This document shows positions 22,728 to 31,168 of a stretch of 38,119 nt of DNA, piece after piece. Origin of the DNA: Actinomycetales bacterium. Its GTDB lineage: Bacteria > Actinomycetota > Actinomycetes > Actinomycetales > Quadrisphaeraceae. The stretch is taken from NCBI GenBank assembly GCA_022701985.1, contig JAKONK010000145.1:1-38119 (forward strand). Reading direction: 5' to 3'. How positions within the stretch are numbered: position 1 is the stretch's first letter; the number at the start of each line of letters is the position of its first letter. The translations under genes were made by a program, and so were the position numbers. Below the pieces are notes generated by a model, which had not been told where the DNA came from, did no database searches, and was given only the letters and a program-made list of their open reading frames with translations.

Positions 22728-25700
22728 TCAGATCTTCGCGGCCTTGAGGCCGCTGACCGACACGGTCGTCGGAGCGCCGGTGGAGGAGCCCGACAGGTAG
22801 GTCACCACTCCGATGCTGCCGGCCGCCTGGAGGCTGGCCCCGGTGTCGGTGCCGGTGAGCGCCCACGCGGTGGGCTCGGCCGTGCCGGTGGCCCACGCCT
22901 TGGCGTTCAGCGCGGTGGTGCCGGTGCCCTGCACCTGCAGGCGGACGGTGACCTGCTGGCCGGCCCCCACCTTCAGGTTCGGGACCGTCACCGTGCGCAG
23001 CGTCGACGCGGTGCCGCCCACGACCTTCTGGAGGCTGAGGGAGACCGACCCGTCGGCCAGGACCCGCGCCGTGGTGCGGTAGTCGTCGCCGCCCACCCTG
23101 CGGCCCTGGAGCGTCAGGTAGGTGCCGCCACCGGTCGCCGCCTTGTCCAGGGCGAAGGTCGCCTGGAGGTCGGTGTCCGCCGAGGAGACCCCGTTCAGGG
23201 AGATCGCACGGGTCTGGCCCGCGGCGGCCAGGACGACGCGTCCGGCCCCCGGCGCCACGGAGAAGGACGACGCGCCGCTGGCGGGCGTCCAGGCGCCGCC
23301 GGTGTCGGCCGTGCCCCAGCCGCCGGTCGCCGTGCGGCCGAAGGCGTCCGCGGCGAGGGCCGAGACCACCGGGGCCGGTGCGGTCACGACGACGTCGCGG
23401 GTCACCGAGGAGGTGGCGCCCTTGTCGTCGGTGACCACCAGCGTCACCGGGTAGGTGCCCGCCGCCGCGTAGGTGTGCGAGGCGGTGCGGCCGGTGGCCG
23501 TGACGCGGTCGCCGAAGTCCCAGGCGTAGGAGGCCACGGTGCCGTCGGCGTCGGCCGAGGCCGAGGCGTCGACGCCGACCGCGAGGTCCTTCACCGAGGA
23601 GGTGAAGGAGGCCGTCGGCGCCTGGTTGGCCACGACCGGCGCGGTGACCACGACGTCGTCGCTCTTCGAGCTGGTGGCGCCCTTGTCGTCGGTGACGGTC
23701 AGGGTGACCTTGTAGGTGCCTGCCGCGGCGTAGGTGTGCGTCGCGGTCTTCCCGGTGGCCGTGCCCTGGTCGCCGAAGGTCCACGCGTAGCTGGCCACGG
23801 TGCCGTCGGCGTCCGCCGACGTCGAGCCGTCGACGCTGACCGCGAGGTCCTTGGCCGCGGCGGTGAAGGCCGCCGTGGGCGCCTGGTTGGTCGGGGTCGG
23901 CGGCGGCGTCGTGCCCGCCGTCACCTCGACCGCCTTGGTGACCGTGCCGGTCGCGCCCTTGTCGTCGGTGACGACCAGGGTCACCTGGTAGGTGCCCGCA
24001 GCGGCGTAGGTGTGCGACGCCGTCGCCCCCGTGCCGGTGGCGCCGTCACCGAAGGTCCAGGCGTAGCCGGCCACGGTGCCGTCGGCGTCCGCCGACGTCG
24101 AGGCGTCGAAGGAGGCGGCCAGCGCCGTCGCCGTCGAGGTGAACGCCGCGGTCGGGGCCTGGTTCGCCGGAGCGGCGGCCGAGCCCTTGGCGTAGTGGTC
24201 CGCCACGGTGCTGGCCCCGAGGACCTTGGAGTAGAAGGCGACCTCGTCGATCGAGCCGTCGAAGAAGCCGTTCTGCAGCGGGCCCCAGCCGGAGTCGCCG
24301 CCGACGCGCCAGGAGCCGGTGTAGCCCTGGGCCGCGGTCTGCGGGTTGGTGCCCACCGACTTCCCGTCGACGTACAGGGCCATGCCCGCCGGGCCCTGGG
24401 TGGCGACCAGGTGGTGCCACCTGCCGTCGTTGTAGCCGCCGGCGGTGTCGACGCGGTTCTCCTGGCCGGTCCAGGTGCCGAAGTGCAGCGACCCGTCCGG
24501 GTTCATGATGACGTGGCGGTCGTAGGCACCGCTGTAGCCGCTGCCGTCACCGTCGCCGAAGCCGACCAGCTTGCCGCCCCGGGTGCTGGTGGTGCTGAAC
24601 CACAGCTCGGTGGAGTACGTGGTCGGGGCGGCGGCGCGGCGGGGGTCGATGACCACGGCACCGACGGATCCGTCGAAGGTCGCTCCCGTGCCGGCGCCGG
24701 CCGGGGCGCCGGGCGCGCCGGTGGTCACGCCGGCGCGGATGGTGCCCGCGTTGCCCAGCCCGCTGGAGTCCGCGGCGGCGGTGGCGCCAGCGGCCTCGTC
24801 GAGGCGGTAGTAGCTGTCGGGTCCGGCCGCGTAGACGGCCGCGCCGTAGGCGTCAGCCGGCGCGGTCGCGGCGGCCGAGCGCACCACCACGACCTTCTCC
24901 GCGGTGCTGGTGGCGCCCTTGTCGTCGGTGGCGGTGAGCACGACGGTGTAGCTGCCGGGCGCGGCGTAGTCGTGCGTCGCCGTCGCACCGGTCGCCGTGC
25001 CGCCGTCACCGAAGGCCCAGGCGTACGAGGCGACGGTGCCGTCGGCGTCGGTAGACGCCGAGGCGTCGACCGCGACGGACCGGCCCGTGGCGGTGGCCGT
25101 GAAGGTGGCGGTGGGGGCGGTGTTGCCACCGGCCGCTCGGTAGTGCGCCGCCACGTCCTGCGCGGTCAGCGCCCTGCCGTACACGGCGACGTCGTCGAGG
25201 GTCCCGTCGAAGAAGCCGTTCTCCGTGCTGCCCCAGCTGCTGTCGCCGCCGACGCGCCAAAAGCCGTCGTAGCCCTGGGCGCCGGTCTCGGGGTTGGTGC
25301 CGACCAGAGCGCCGTCGAGGTACAGGGCCATGCCGGAGGCGCCCTGCGTGGCGACCAGGTGGTGCCACTTCCCGTCGTTGTAGCTCTTGGTGGTGTCGAC
25401 GCGGTTCTCACGACCGGTCCAGGTGCCGAAGTGCAGCGTCCCGTCGCGGTCCATCCAGACGTGGCGGTCGTAGGAGCCGCTGTAGCCGTCCTTGGAGCTG
25501 CCGAAGCCGATCAGCTTCCCACCGCGGGTGCTGGTGGTGGAGAACCACAGCTCCTCGGAGTACGTGCTGGGGGCCGGCTGCGCCGCGGTGGAGGCGAACC
25601 CGTCGCCCTGGGCGCCGCCGACGGTGATCCCGGTGCTGCCGGCGATGCCCGGGGTGCCCGGTGCGCCGAGCTGCGCGCTGCCGTTGACGGCGGCGGGGTT

Positions 25701-28205
25701 CAGCCCGTCGGGGCCGGAGTCGGCCAGCGCGGTGCCCGAGGTCTCCTGCAGGCGCCAGAAGCCCTGCGGGTCGGAGGTGAAGACGGCCTTGCCGTAGGCG
25801 TCGGCAGGGGCGGCGACGCCGACGGGGGTGCGGCCGCTGGCGGTGTAGTGCGCCGCGACCTGCGCCCGCGTCAGCTCGGCCGGGTAGACCGAGACGTCGT
25901 CGATGGTGCCGGCGAAGCCGTTGCTGGTCGGAGCGGAGGGCCACCACGCCGTGTTGTCGCCGCCGACCTTCCAGTAGCCGTCGAAGGCCTGGCCGCCGCG
26001 GGCCCCGCTGTCGCGGGCCACGAGCGCGCCGTCGACGTAGAGCGCGAGGCCGTTGCCGCCGAGGGTCGCGACGGCCTGGTGCCACTGGCCGTCGTTGTAG
26101 CTCTTGGAGGACGCGGCGGTGCGGATGCCGTTGCCGTTGGCGCCGGCCACGAGGCGCCCGTCGTCGGTCATGTAGACGTGGCGGTCGTAGTTGCCGCTCA
26201 GGTCCTTCGGGTTGTTGCCGAAGCCGATGAGCTTGCCGCCGGTGGTGGTGGTGGTCTTGAACCACACCTCGGTGGAGTACGTGCTCGGGCCGGGGCGGGC
26301 CACCGTCGTCGTGGCGGGGACCACCGCGCGGTAGTTCGCGCCGAACTTGACGCCCTCCAGCGGGACCGAGGTCACTCCGGTGAAGCCGGTGGCGGGGTCG
26401 CCGTCGGGCAGGGCGCCTGCCTGGCCGCGCTGCTCGCTCGCGTCCAGCAGCAGGTCGTCGGTGCCGAGGGAGCTGACGCCCACCGCGCCTCGGGGCTCAC
26501 CGAGGCGCCAGTAGTCGGAGGCGCCGTCGGCCTTCACGGCGTCGGCGTAGGCGTTGACGCGGTCCGCGGCCGGGACGGTGACCGTCGTGGCCGACCCCGT
26601 CACGCTGTTGCCGCTCGGGTCGGTGACGCGGACGCGGTAGGTCTGCGAGCCGCTGGGGGCGGAGGGGTCGGAGACGGACACCGCGGGGCGGTCCCACCAC
26701 TGCGAGGTGGCCGTCGTGGTGGCGACCACGACCGGGGCGGCCGCCGGTCCGCGCAGCAGCTCGTAGGTCAGGGTCGCGTCGTCGCGGTCCCAGGCTGCCT
26801 TCCAGGACAGGCGGACCGTGCCCGGGTAGGTGGTCGTGGCCGAGGGGGTCAGGTCACCCGCGCCCTGCGGGCCCTCCTTGCCGGGGGCCGCCGAGCGGAC
26901 CGCGAAGCGCACGAGGCCCTGCTGGCCGACGCCGTTGACGGTCGGGAACTCGCCGCCGTAGACGATGTACTGGGAGTTGCCGGCGATGCTCCACGCGGCC
27001 TGGCTCTGCCCCGTGAAGGTGCCGGCCGTGAAGGTGGGCTGCCAGTGCAGCAGCGCCGGGGCGGGGTCGCCGCCGGCCCAGCCGTAGGCGTTCTGGCGGT
27101 TCACCCCGGCGACCGCGGTGGTCTCGGCGTTGGCGTGCTGGTAGCCGCGGGGGCTCATCTCGGGGATGCCGTCCATGGACGAGCAGTCGTGCGTGTGACC
27201 CGCGGTGTACAGGACCCCGCCGAGCGGGTAGTTGGCGTAGGTGTCGCCCAGGCAGCTGTTCACCCAGCGGAACGTCCCGCCGTCGGCCTCGGCCGCGAAG
27301 CTGTTCTCGAAGTTGCCCGCGCGGTCGAAGTCGTAGGCGGTGCCGTACACGCCGGTGCCGTCGGTGGACAGGCTGTAGACGGCGGAGTCCTTGCTGCCCG
27401 AGCGCACCCTGGCCGGCAGGGCCCAGGGCAGCGAGGCGCCGGAGGACAGGTCGAGCGCCGCGGTGCCCTGGCTGGAGGCTCCGTTGACGGTGGTGAAGCG
27501 GCCGGCGATGACGAGCTCGGGGACGCTCGAGGGGACGACCATCGCCATGACCTCGGCGTCGGCGGTGGCGTTCCAGGGCAGCAGGGCGCCGGTGGTGCCG
27601 TCGACGGCGGCCAGGCGGGTGCGCGCGGTGCCGCCGACGCTGGTGAAGATGCCGCCGGCGTAGACGGTGTTCCCGACCACCGCGATGGAGCGGACGCGCG
27701 CGTCGAAGCGGGGGCGGAAGCCGCTGACGACGGCGCCGGAGGTGGCGTCGAGAGCCACCAGGCGGTTCGTGGCCGCGCCGTTGGCGGTCGTGAACTGGCC
27801 GCCGACGTAGATCTTCCTGCCGTCGGCCGATGCGGCGAGGGCGTACCCGGGGCCGTTCAGGGTCGGCGCCCAGGAGGTGATGAGGTTGCCGGTGCGGATG
27901 TCGTAGGCCAGCAGGTTGCTGCGGGAGACCTCGTTCTGGCCCGCGGGCGAGCCGGCGGGGCGGGCGGAGGTGAACTGACCGGTCACGTAGACGGTGTTGC
28001 CGACCACGAGCTGGTTCCAGACCACGCCGTTGATCTGCACCGTGGGCAGGGCGTCGGCGCTGACGGTCTGGGGCAGGCTCGCGGGGGCCGCGGCGGCCTC
28101 GCCGGCGGCCTGGGCGGGAAGGGCCGCCAGTCCGGGGACCACCAGCGCCGCGGTCACCACGCCGACCGCCAGCGAGGCCCGCTGGCGCAGCTTCTTCAAC
28201 GTCAT
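22728..28205 (-). CDS. giant secreted beta-propeller / FN3 / LamG / PKD surface protein
   Basis: The 1825-residue protein has a signal peptide (KKLRQR, hydrophobic stretch, AQA-A cleavage near residue 33). A propeller-like region follows (about 45-440) built of repeats such as GGQFTTANGAATNRLVALD and GGIFTSVGGTARTRLAAVD, resembling delta-60/DUF5122 propellers. Then come an FN3-like domain (about 447-545), three LamG-like jellyrolls (about 552-792, 802-1027, 1118-1345), PKD domains (about 1029-1108 and three at 1348-1610) and a beta-rich C-terminal domain (about 1611-1825). There is no LPXTG motif or C-terminal membrane helix, so it is probably secreted or held by sugar binding. ATG 28205 has GGGAG upstream. 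An adhesin or matrix protein binding the polysaccharide is likely (inference). Confidence 0.92.
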   Translation of the reverse strand: MTLKKLRQRASLAVGVVTAALVVPGLAALPAQAAGEAAAAPASLPQTVSADALPTVQINGVVWNQLVVGNTVYVTGQFTSARPAGSPAGQNEVSRSNLLAYDIRTGNLITSWAPTLNGPGYALAASADGRKIYVGGQFTTANGAATNRLVALDATSGAVVSGFRPRFDARVRSIAVVGNTVYAGGIFTSVGGTARTRLAAVDGTTGALLPWNATADAEVMAMVVPSSVPELVIAGRFTTVNGASSQGTAALDLSSGASLPWALPARVRSGSKDSAVYSLSTDGTGVYGTAYDFDRAGNFENSFAAEADGGTFRWVNSCLGDTYANYPLGGVLYTAGHTHDCSSMDGIPEMSPRGYQHANAETTAVAGVNRQNAYGWAGGDPAPALLHWQPTFTAGTFTGQSQAAWSIAGNSQYIVYGGEFPTVNGVGQQGLVRFAVRSAAPGKEGPQGAGDLTPSATTTYPGTVRLSWKAAWDRDDATLTYELLRGPAAAPVVVATTTATSQWWDRPAVSVSDPSAPSGSQTYRVRVTDPSGNSVTGSATTVTVPAADRVNAYADAVKADGASDYWRLGEPRGAVGVSSLGTDDLLLDASEQRGQAGALPDGDPATGFTGVTSVPLEGVKFGANYRAVVPATTTVARPGPSTYSTEVWFKTTTTTGGKLIGFGNNPKDLSGNYDRHVYMTDDGRLVAGANGNGIRTAASSKSYNDGQWHQAVATLGGNGLALYVDGALVARDSGARGGQAFDGYWKVGGDNTAWWPSAPTSNGFAGTIDDVSVYPAELTRAQVAAHYTASGRTPVGVAAPADAYGKAVFTSDPQGFWRLQETSGTALADSGPDGLNPAAVNGSAQLGAPGTPGIAGSTGITVGGAQGDGFASTAAQPAPSTYSEELWFSTTSTRGGKLIGFGSSKDGYSGSYDRHVWMDRDGTLHFGTWTGRENRVDTTKSYNDGKWHHLVATQGASGMALYLDGALVGTNPETGAQGYDGFWRVGGDSSWGSTENGFFDGTLDDVAVYGRALTAQDVAAHYRAAGGNTAPTATFTATATGRSVAVDASASTDADGTVASYAWAFGDGGTATGATATHDYAAPGSYTVVLTATDDKGATSTAEKVVVVRSAAATAPADAYGAAVYAAGPDSYYRLDEAAGATAAADSSGLGNAGTIRAGVTTGAPGAPAGAGTGATFDGSVGAVVIDPRRAAAPTTYSTELWFSTTSTRGGKLVGFGDGDGSGYSGAYDRHVIMNPDGSLHFGTWTGQENRVDTAGGYNDGRWHHLVATQGPAGMALYVDGKSVGTNPQTAAQGYTGSWRVGGDSGWGPLQNGFFDGSIDEVAFYSKVLGASTVADHYAKGSAAAPANQAPTAAFTSTATALAASFDASTSADADGTVAGYAWTFGDGATGTGATASHTYAAAGTYQVTLVVTDDKGATGTVTKAVEVTAGTTPPPTPTNQAPTAAFTAAAKDLAVSVDGSTSADADGTVASYAWTFGDQGTATGKTATHTYAAAGTYKVTLTVTDDKGATSSKSDDVVVTAPVVANQAPTASFTSSVKDLAVGVDASASADADGTVASYAWDFGDRVTATGRTASHTYAAAGTYPVTLVVTDDKGATSSVTRDVVVTAPAPVVSALAADAFGRTATGGWGTADTGGAWTPASGASSFSVAPGAGRVVLAAAGQTRAISLNGVSSADTDLQATFALDKAATGGGTYLTLQGRRVGGDDYRTTARVLADGSVSLSLQKVVGGTASTLRTVTVPNLKVGAGQQVTVRLQVQGTGTTALNAKAWATGTAEPTAWALTGTDTGASLQAAGSIGVVTYLSGSSTGAPTTVSVSGLKAAKI
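23370..24165 (-). repeat. three consecutive PKD-domain repeats
   Basis: Three units of about 240-265 bp each encode PKD domains with the pattern NQAPTAAF, SADADGTVASYAWTFGD, THTYAAAGTY and VTDDKGATS. DNA stretches such as GGTGGCGCCCTTGTCGTCGG recur nearly unchanged. A fourth, related unit lies apart at 24880-25120, between LamG copies 2 and 3. Confidence 0.85.
24170..26555 (-). repeat. three LamG-like jellyroll repeats
   Basis: Units at about 26555-25830, 25805-25130 and 24855-24170 each encode a LamG-like domain with WF-TT--GGKLIGFG, YDRHV-M, SYNDG-WH, ALY-DG and a final VA-HY. Copies 2 and 3 share long identical runs such as LHFGTWTG and HHLVATQG and look like the more recent duplication; copy 1 is more diverged. 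A PKD unit separates copies 2 and 3. Confidence 0.85.
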
Positions 28206-28289
28206 CTGGCACTCCCGTGCTCCTCCGCCGGCGGGCCGGCGGCTTCCCCGTGCACGTCGTCCGGCGGTGCCGGTCGTGCTGTGGAGATG

Positions 28290-28318
28290 ACGCTACGGAG
28301 AGTCACACCTGCTGTCGA
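28290..28318 (-). promoter_or_regulatory. promoter of the giant surface protein gene
   Basis: On the minus strand -35 TCGACA (28318-28313), a 17-base spacer and -10 TAGCGT (28295-28290) match the actinobacterial TTGACA-17-TANNNT pattern with one -35 mismatch. Transcription would begin near 28283, leaving a leader of about 78 bases before ATG 28205. Confidence 0.6.
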
Positions 28319-28322
28319 TGAT

Positions 28323-28399
28323 CCGTCACCCTCCGTGAGATCCATCTGGAGGAGACCATCACGTTCCGTGGTTGGAAGTCAGCCTTCAGTGATTGGAGG
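28323..28399. promoter_or_regulatory. direct repeats upstream of the surface-protein promoter
   Basis: Reading the plus strand, CCGTCACCCTCCGTGA (28323) and CCATCACGTTCCGTGG (28356) are related copies 33 bases apart. TTCCGTGGTTGGAAG (28364) and TTCAGTGATTGGAGG (28385) match at 12 of 15 positions, 21 bases apart. Spacings of two and three helical turns and the position just upstream of the -35 box suggest binding sites for an activator. The stretch is also visibly richer in A+T than the genes around it. Confidence 0.5.
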
Positions 28400-28449
28400 G
28401 CCGGGTCTTCGCGCGACGGACCGCCCGTGCGAGCCCCGCGCTCTGCACC

Positions 28450-29058
28450 TCAGGACCGCACGACCACCACGGAGCTCGAGCTGATCGACCCGACCGAGAC
28501 CTCGACGGAGCCCCCGGTACCGCTCGGGCGCGAGAACACCCACGTCCCCTCGGCGCTGGCGCCGGGCTCGAGAACACCGGTGGGCACGTCCGAGGGCGTC
28601 GAGGTGCTCGGGTCGCCGGGCGCGCCGTCGGCGTAGGTGGTGCTGACCAGCACGCCCCCCAGGTCGACCCGCGCGCTGGTGCCGTTCCGCAGCGACACGC
28701 GGACGGCCACCCCGGGGCCGGCGACCTCGCCGGGCCCCTCAGCGGTGAGCTGCACGTCCTCGACGGACTCGACGGTGGCGCTCAGGCCGTCACCGAAGTC
28801 GACCGCCTGCCCCAGACCGGCCGCGGGCAGCGTCGACTCCCCCACGACGGGCGCCGTGCTGGCGGGCGGCCCCGCGGGGGTCGACGGCGCCGGCGGGGCG
28901 CTGGTGGCCCCCTCGACCGGGGTGGCGGCGGTGGCGGCCGTCGTCGACGACGCCGCGGGGTCGTCCGCAGCGCCCGTGCAGGCGCTGGTCGCGAGGACAC
29001 CTGCGAGGGCCAGGGGCAGGAGCACCGCTCCTCGAGCGGCGCGGCGCTGGGTGGTCAC
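28450..29058 (-). CDS. small secreted lipoprotein, function unknown
   Basis: From GTG 29058 the protein is 202 residues: a short Arg-bearing N-terminus, the hydrophobic GAVLLPLALAGVLATSA and Cys27 as a likely lipidation site (-3 to -1 are T-S-A, a weak lipobox). A Ser/Thr/Ala/Pro-rich linker follows, then a beta-rich domain with GLSATVESVEDVQL, VAVRVSLRNGTSARVDLGG and TWVFSRP that resembles DUF4352-type immunoglobulin-like domains. An in-frame GTG at 29133 overlaps the stop of the upstream propeller gene (GTGA) and would add 25 residues before the signal peptide. The start is therefore uncertain. Position between the two propeller genes suggests a membrane-anchored partner (inference). Confidence 0.72.
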   Translation of the reverse strand: MTTQRRAARGAVLLPLALAGVLATSACTGAADDPAASSTTAATAATPVEGATSAPPAPSTPAGPPASTAPVVGESTLPAAGLGQAVDFGDGLSATVESVEDVQLTAEGPGEVAGPGVAVRVSLRNGTSARVDLGGVLVSTTYADGAPGDPSTSTPSDVPTGVLEPGASAEGTWVFSRPSGTGGSVEVSVGSISSSSVVVVRS

Positions 29059-29129
29059 CCGACGATCGCACCACAGCCGGAGGCGGTGGCGGGCTCCGAC
29101 ACCCCATCCCGTCGCCACCGGGTGCTCGC

Positions 29130-31043
29130 TCACGGCCGCACCCCCCGGGTCCCGGTCGGTGCCGCTGCAGGCGGCGAAGTCGGGACCGCCGTGAGCGTCG
29201 CGGTGGTCGGGGCGCCCGCCGCCGTGGTCGAGGCGCCCGTCGCCGTGGGCGGCACGTCCGTCACCGTCGCCGGGGCACCTGTGGGCGCCGTCGTGGGCGC
29301 CGTCGTGGGCGCCGTCGTGGGCGACCCTCCGCCCTCGGGGGCCGCGGTCTCCGCCGGCGCCCCCTCCGGCGCCAGCTGGGCCGTGCGCGCGCCGCTGGCC
29401 GAGGGGGCTGCGGTGGTGGCGGGTCCCGTCGCGGTGTTCCCGCCGGGGTCCTTCACCCGCACCCGGTAGGTCGCGCTCGCCGTCGCCGGCACGGTCACCG
29501 CGAGGGCGGGCCGGTCCCACCAGGAGGAGGCGGCCGTCGTCGTGGCGACCACGACGGGTGCGGACGCCGGGCCGCGCAGCACCTCGTAGGTCAGGGAGGC
29601 GTCGTCGCGGTCCCACGCGGCCCTCCAGCTGAGCTGGACGGCCCCGCTCGCGGGCGTCGCGGTGACCGCCATCGACGAGGCGCCCTGCGGTCCCTGCCGC
29701 AGCGGCGCGGCGCTGCGCGCGACGAACCTGACCAGCCCCTGCTGGGCCGTGCCGTTGACGGAGGGGAACTCCCCGCCGAGGACGACGTAGCGGCCGTCGG
29801 TGACCACCGACCAGGCCGCCTGGCTCTGGCCGGTGTAGGTGCCGGCGGTGAGGGTGGGCAGCCAGTGCAGGTAGTCCGGGCCGGGCAGGCCGGCGTAGAC
29901 GCCGTAGCTGTTGCGGGCGCCCTTCCACCCGGCGCCGAACGCCTTGGCGTGCTGGTAGCTGCGGGGCGAGGTCTCGGGGTTGCCCCCGTTCATGGCGCAG
30001 TCGTGGGCGTGCCCGACCGAGTAGAAGACCCCTCCCCCGACGGCACCCGCGTAGGTGTCACCGCGGCACCCGCTGGCCCACACCAGCCGGCCGCCGTCGG
30101 CGGTGGCGGCGTAGGACCCCTCGAGGTTCCCGGAGCCGCCGAAGTTGTAGCCCGTGGCGTAGACGGTGGTGCCGTCGGTGGCGAGGCTGTACACGGCGGC
30201 CTTCGGGCCCCAGGCGTTCGCGGTGTCCGCGACCGCCCACGACCTGGTCGACCCGCTCGAGAGGTCGAGGGCTCCCGAGCCGAGCCGCTGGACGCCGTTG
30301 AGCCGGGAGAAGCGTCCGGCGACCACCAGCTGCGAGGTCCCGGGCGTCACCACCGCAGCCATGACCTCGGCGTCGGTGGTGGGGGCCCAGGGCAGGAGCG
30401 CACCCGAGGTGGCGTCCACGGCGGCCAGGCGCGAGCGCGGCGTGCCGCCCACGCTGCTGAAGATGCCGCCCGCGTAGAGCACCCCGCCGTTCAGAGCCAG
30501 GGCGCGCACGCGGGCGTCGAAGCGCGGCCTGAAGGACGCGTCGACGGCACCGGTCGCGGTGCTGACCGCCGCGACGCGGTTGACGGCGCGCCCACCGGCC
30601 GAGGTGAAGCTGCCGGCCACGTACAGGCGGGAACCGTCGGACGACGCGGCCAGGGCGTAGCCGGGGCCGTTCAGCGCGGGCGAGAAGGAGGTGACGAGCT
30701 GCCCGGTGGCGAGGTCGTAGGCCAGGAGGTTGGCGCGGGCCACCTCGTTCTGCCCCGCGACCGCCCCTGCGGGACGGGCGGAGGTGAACTCACCGGTCGC
30801 GTAGACGCGCCCACCGGCGATGACCTGGGCCCAGACCACCCCGTTGACCTGGACCGTGGGCAGCGCGTCCGCGGAGACCGTCGCGGTCGAGGGGACGGTG
30901 GCCGCCTCGGCAGCGGGCGCCGCGGGAGCGGTGAGCTGGACGGCGCCCGCGAGCGCGGCCCCGCACAGCGCCGCGACGACCGCCCTCCACGGACGCGGCC
31001 TCCACCGGCGCACCGGTGCTCCCCCACGGACGTCCACGTCCAC
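29130..31043 (-). CDS. secreted beta-propeller/FN3 protein, short paralog of the giant surface protein
   Basis: The 637-residue protein has a signal sequence with a long basic N-terminus (cleavage near residue 48) followed by VSADALPTVQVNGVVWAQV, almost the same as the start of the mature giant protein. The propeller region shows GSFTSAGGRAVNRVAAV and GGIFSSVGGTPRSRLAAVD, the FN3-like segment has AAWDRDDASLTYEVLRGPASAP, and both track the paralog throughout. It then ends in a Thr/Pro/Ala-rich tail of about 90 residues instead of the LamG/PKD array. There is no membrane anchor. GTG 31043 has GGGGGGAG upstream. It may be a short form that competes or cooperates with the giant protein (inference). 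Confidence 0.9.
   Translation of the reverse strand: MDVDVRGGAPVRRWRPRPWRAVVAALCGAALAGAVQLTAPAAPAAEAATVPSTATVSADALPTVQVNGVVWAQVIAGGRVYATGEFTSARPAGAVAGQNEVARANLLAYDLATGQLVTSFSPALNGPGYALAASSDGSRLYVAGSFTSAGGRAVNRVAAVSTATGAVDASFRPRFDARVRALALNGGVLYAGGIFSSVGGTPRSRLAAVDATSGALLPWAPTTDAEVMAAVVTPGTSQLVVAGRFSRLNGVQRLGSGALDLSSGSTRSWAVADTANAWGPKAAVYSLATDGTTVYATGYNFGGSGNLEGSYAATADGGRLVWASGCRGDTYAGAVGGGVFYSVGHAHDCAMNGGNPETSPRSYQHAKAFGAGWKGARNSYGVYAGLPGPDYLHWLPTLTAGTYTGQSQAAWSVVTDGRYVVLGGEFPSVNGTAQQGLVRFVARSAAPLRQGPQGASSMAVTATPASGAVQLSWRAAWDRDDASLTYEVLRGPASAPVVVATTTAASSWWDRPALAVTVPATASATYRVRVKDPGGNTATGPATTAAPSASGARTAQLAPEGAPAETAAPEGGGSPTTAPTTAPTTAPTGAPATVTDVPPTATGASTTAAGAPTTATLTAVPTSPPAAAPTGTRGVRP
29281..29328 (-). 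repeat. 12-bp tandem repeat in the Thr/Pro tail of the short propeller protein
   Basis: GTGGGCGCCGTC is repeated three times exactly (29281, 29293, 29305) and a fourth time with changes. It encodes the TTAP repeats of the tail. The length keeps the frame. Confidence 0.85.
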
Positions 31044-31088
31044 GCTCCCCCCGAGCGGTCCGCGGCGCAGCGCAGCGGACTCCGGGGG

Positions 31089-31118
31089 ACGCTAGGGCAG
31101 GATCGGCGGCGGTGTCAC
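31089..31118 (-). promoter_or_regulatory. promoter of the short propeller protein gene
   Basis: On the minus strand -35 GTGACA (31118-31113), an 18-base spacer and -10 TAGCGT (31094-31089) lie upstream of GTG 31043. The -10 is identical to that of the giant paralog. Transcription would begin about 40 bases before the start codon. Confidence 0.5.
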
Positions 31119-31168
31119 CCCGTGTTACAGCGGGATGAGGGCTGCCCAGGCCGTCCCGTCACCCAGCG

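Noticed and set aside
23370-26555. A CRISPR array or mobile-element repeat
   Set aside because: The repeats are 240-720 bp, keep one reading frame and encode PKD and LamG domains; there are no short identical repeats with unique spacers.
22626-28484. A 1952-codon open frame on the plus strand opposite the giant surface protein gene
   Set aside because: Long antisense frames are expected in DNA this rich in G+C. The minus-strand frame has a signal peptide, clear domains and a ribosome binding site, while the plus-strand translation is Arg/Gly/Val-rich with no domain.
29059-29928. A longer form of the lipoprotein starting inside the short propeller gene
   Set aside because: The added stretch is the propeller gene read out of frame. 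Only the 29133 start remains a real alternative.
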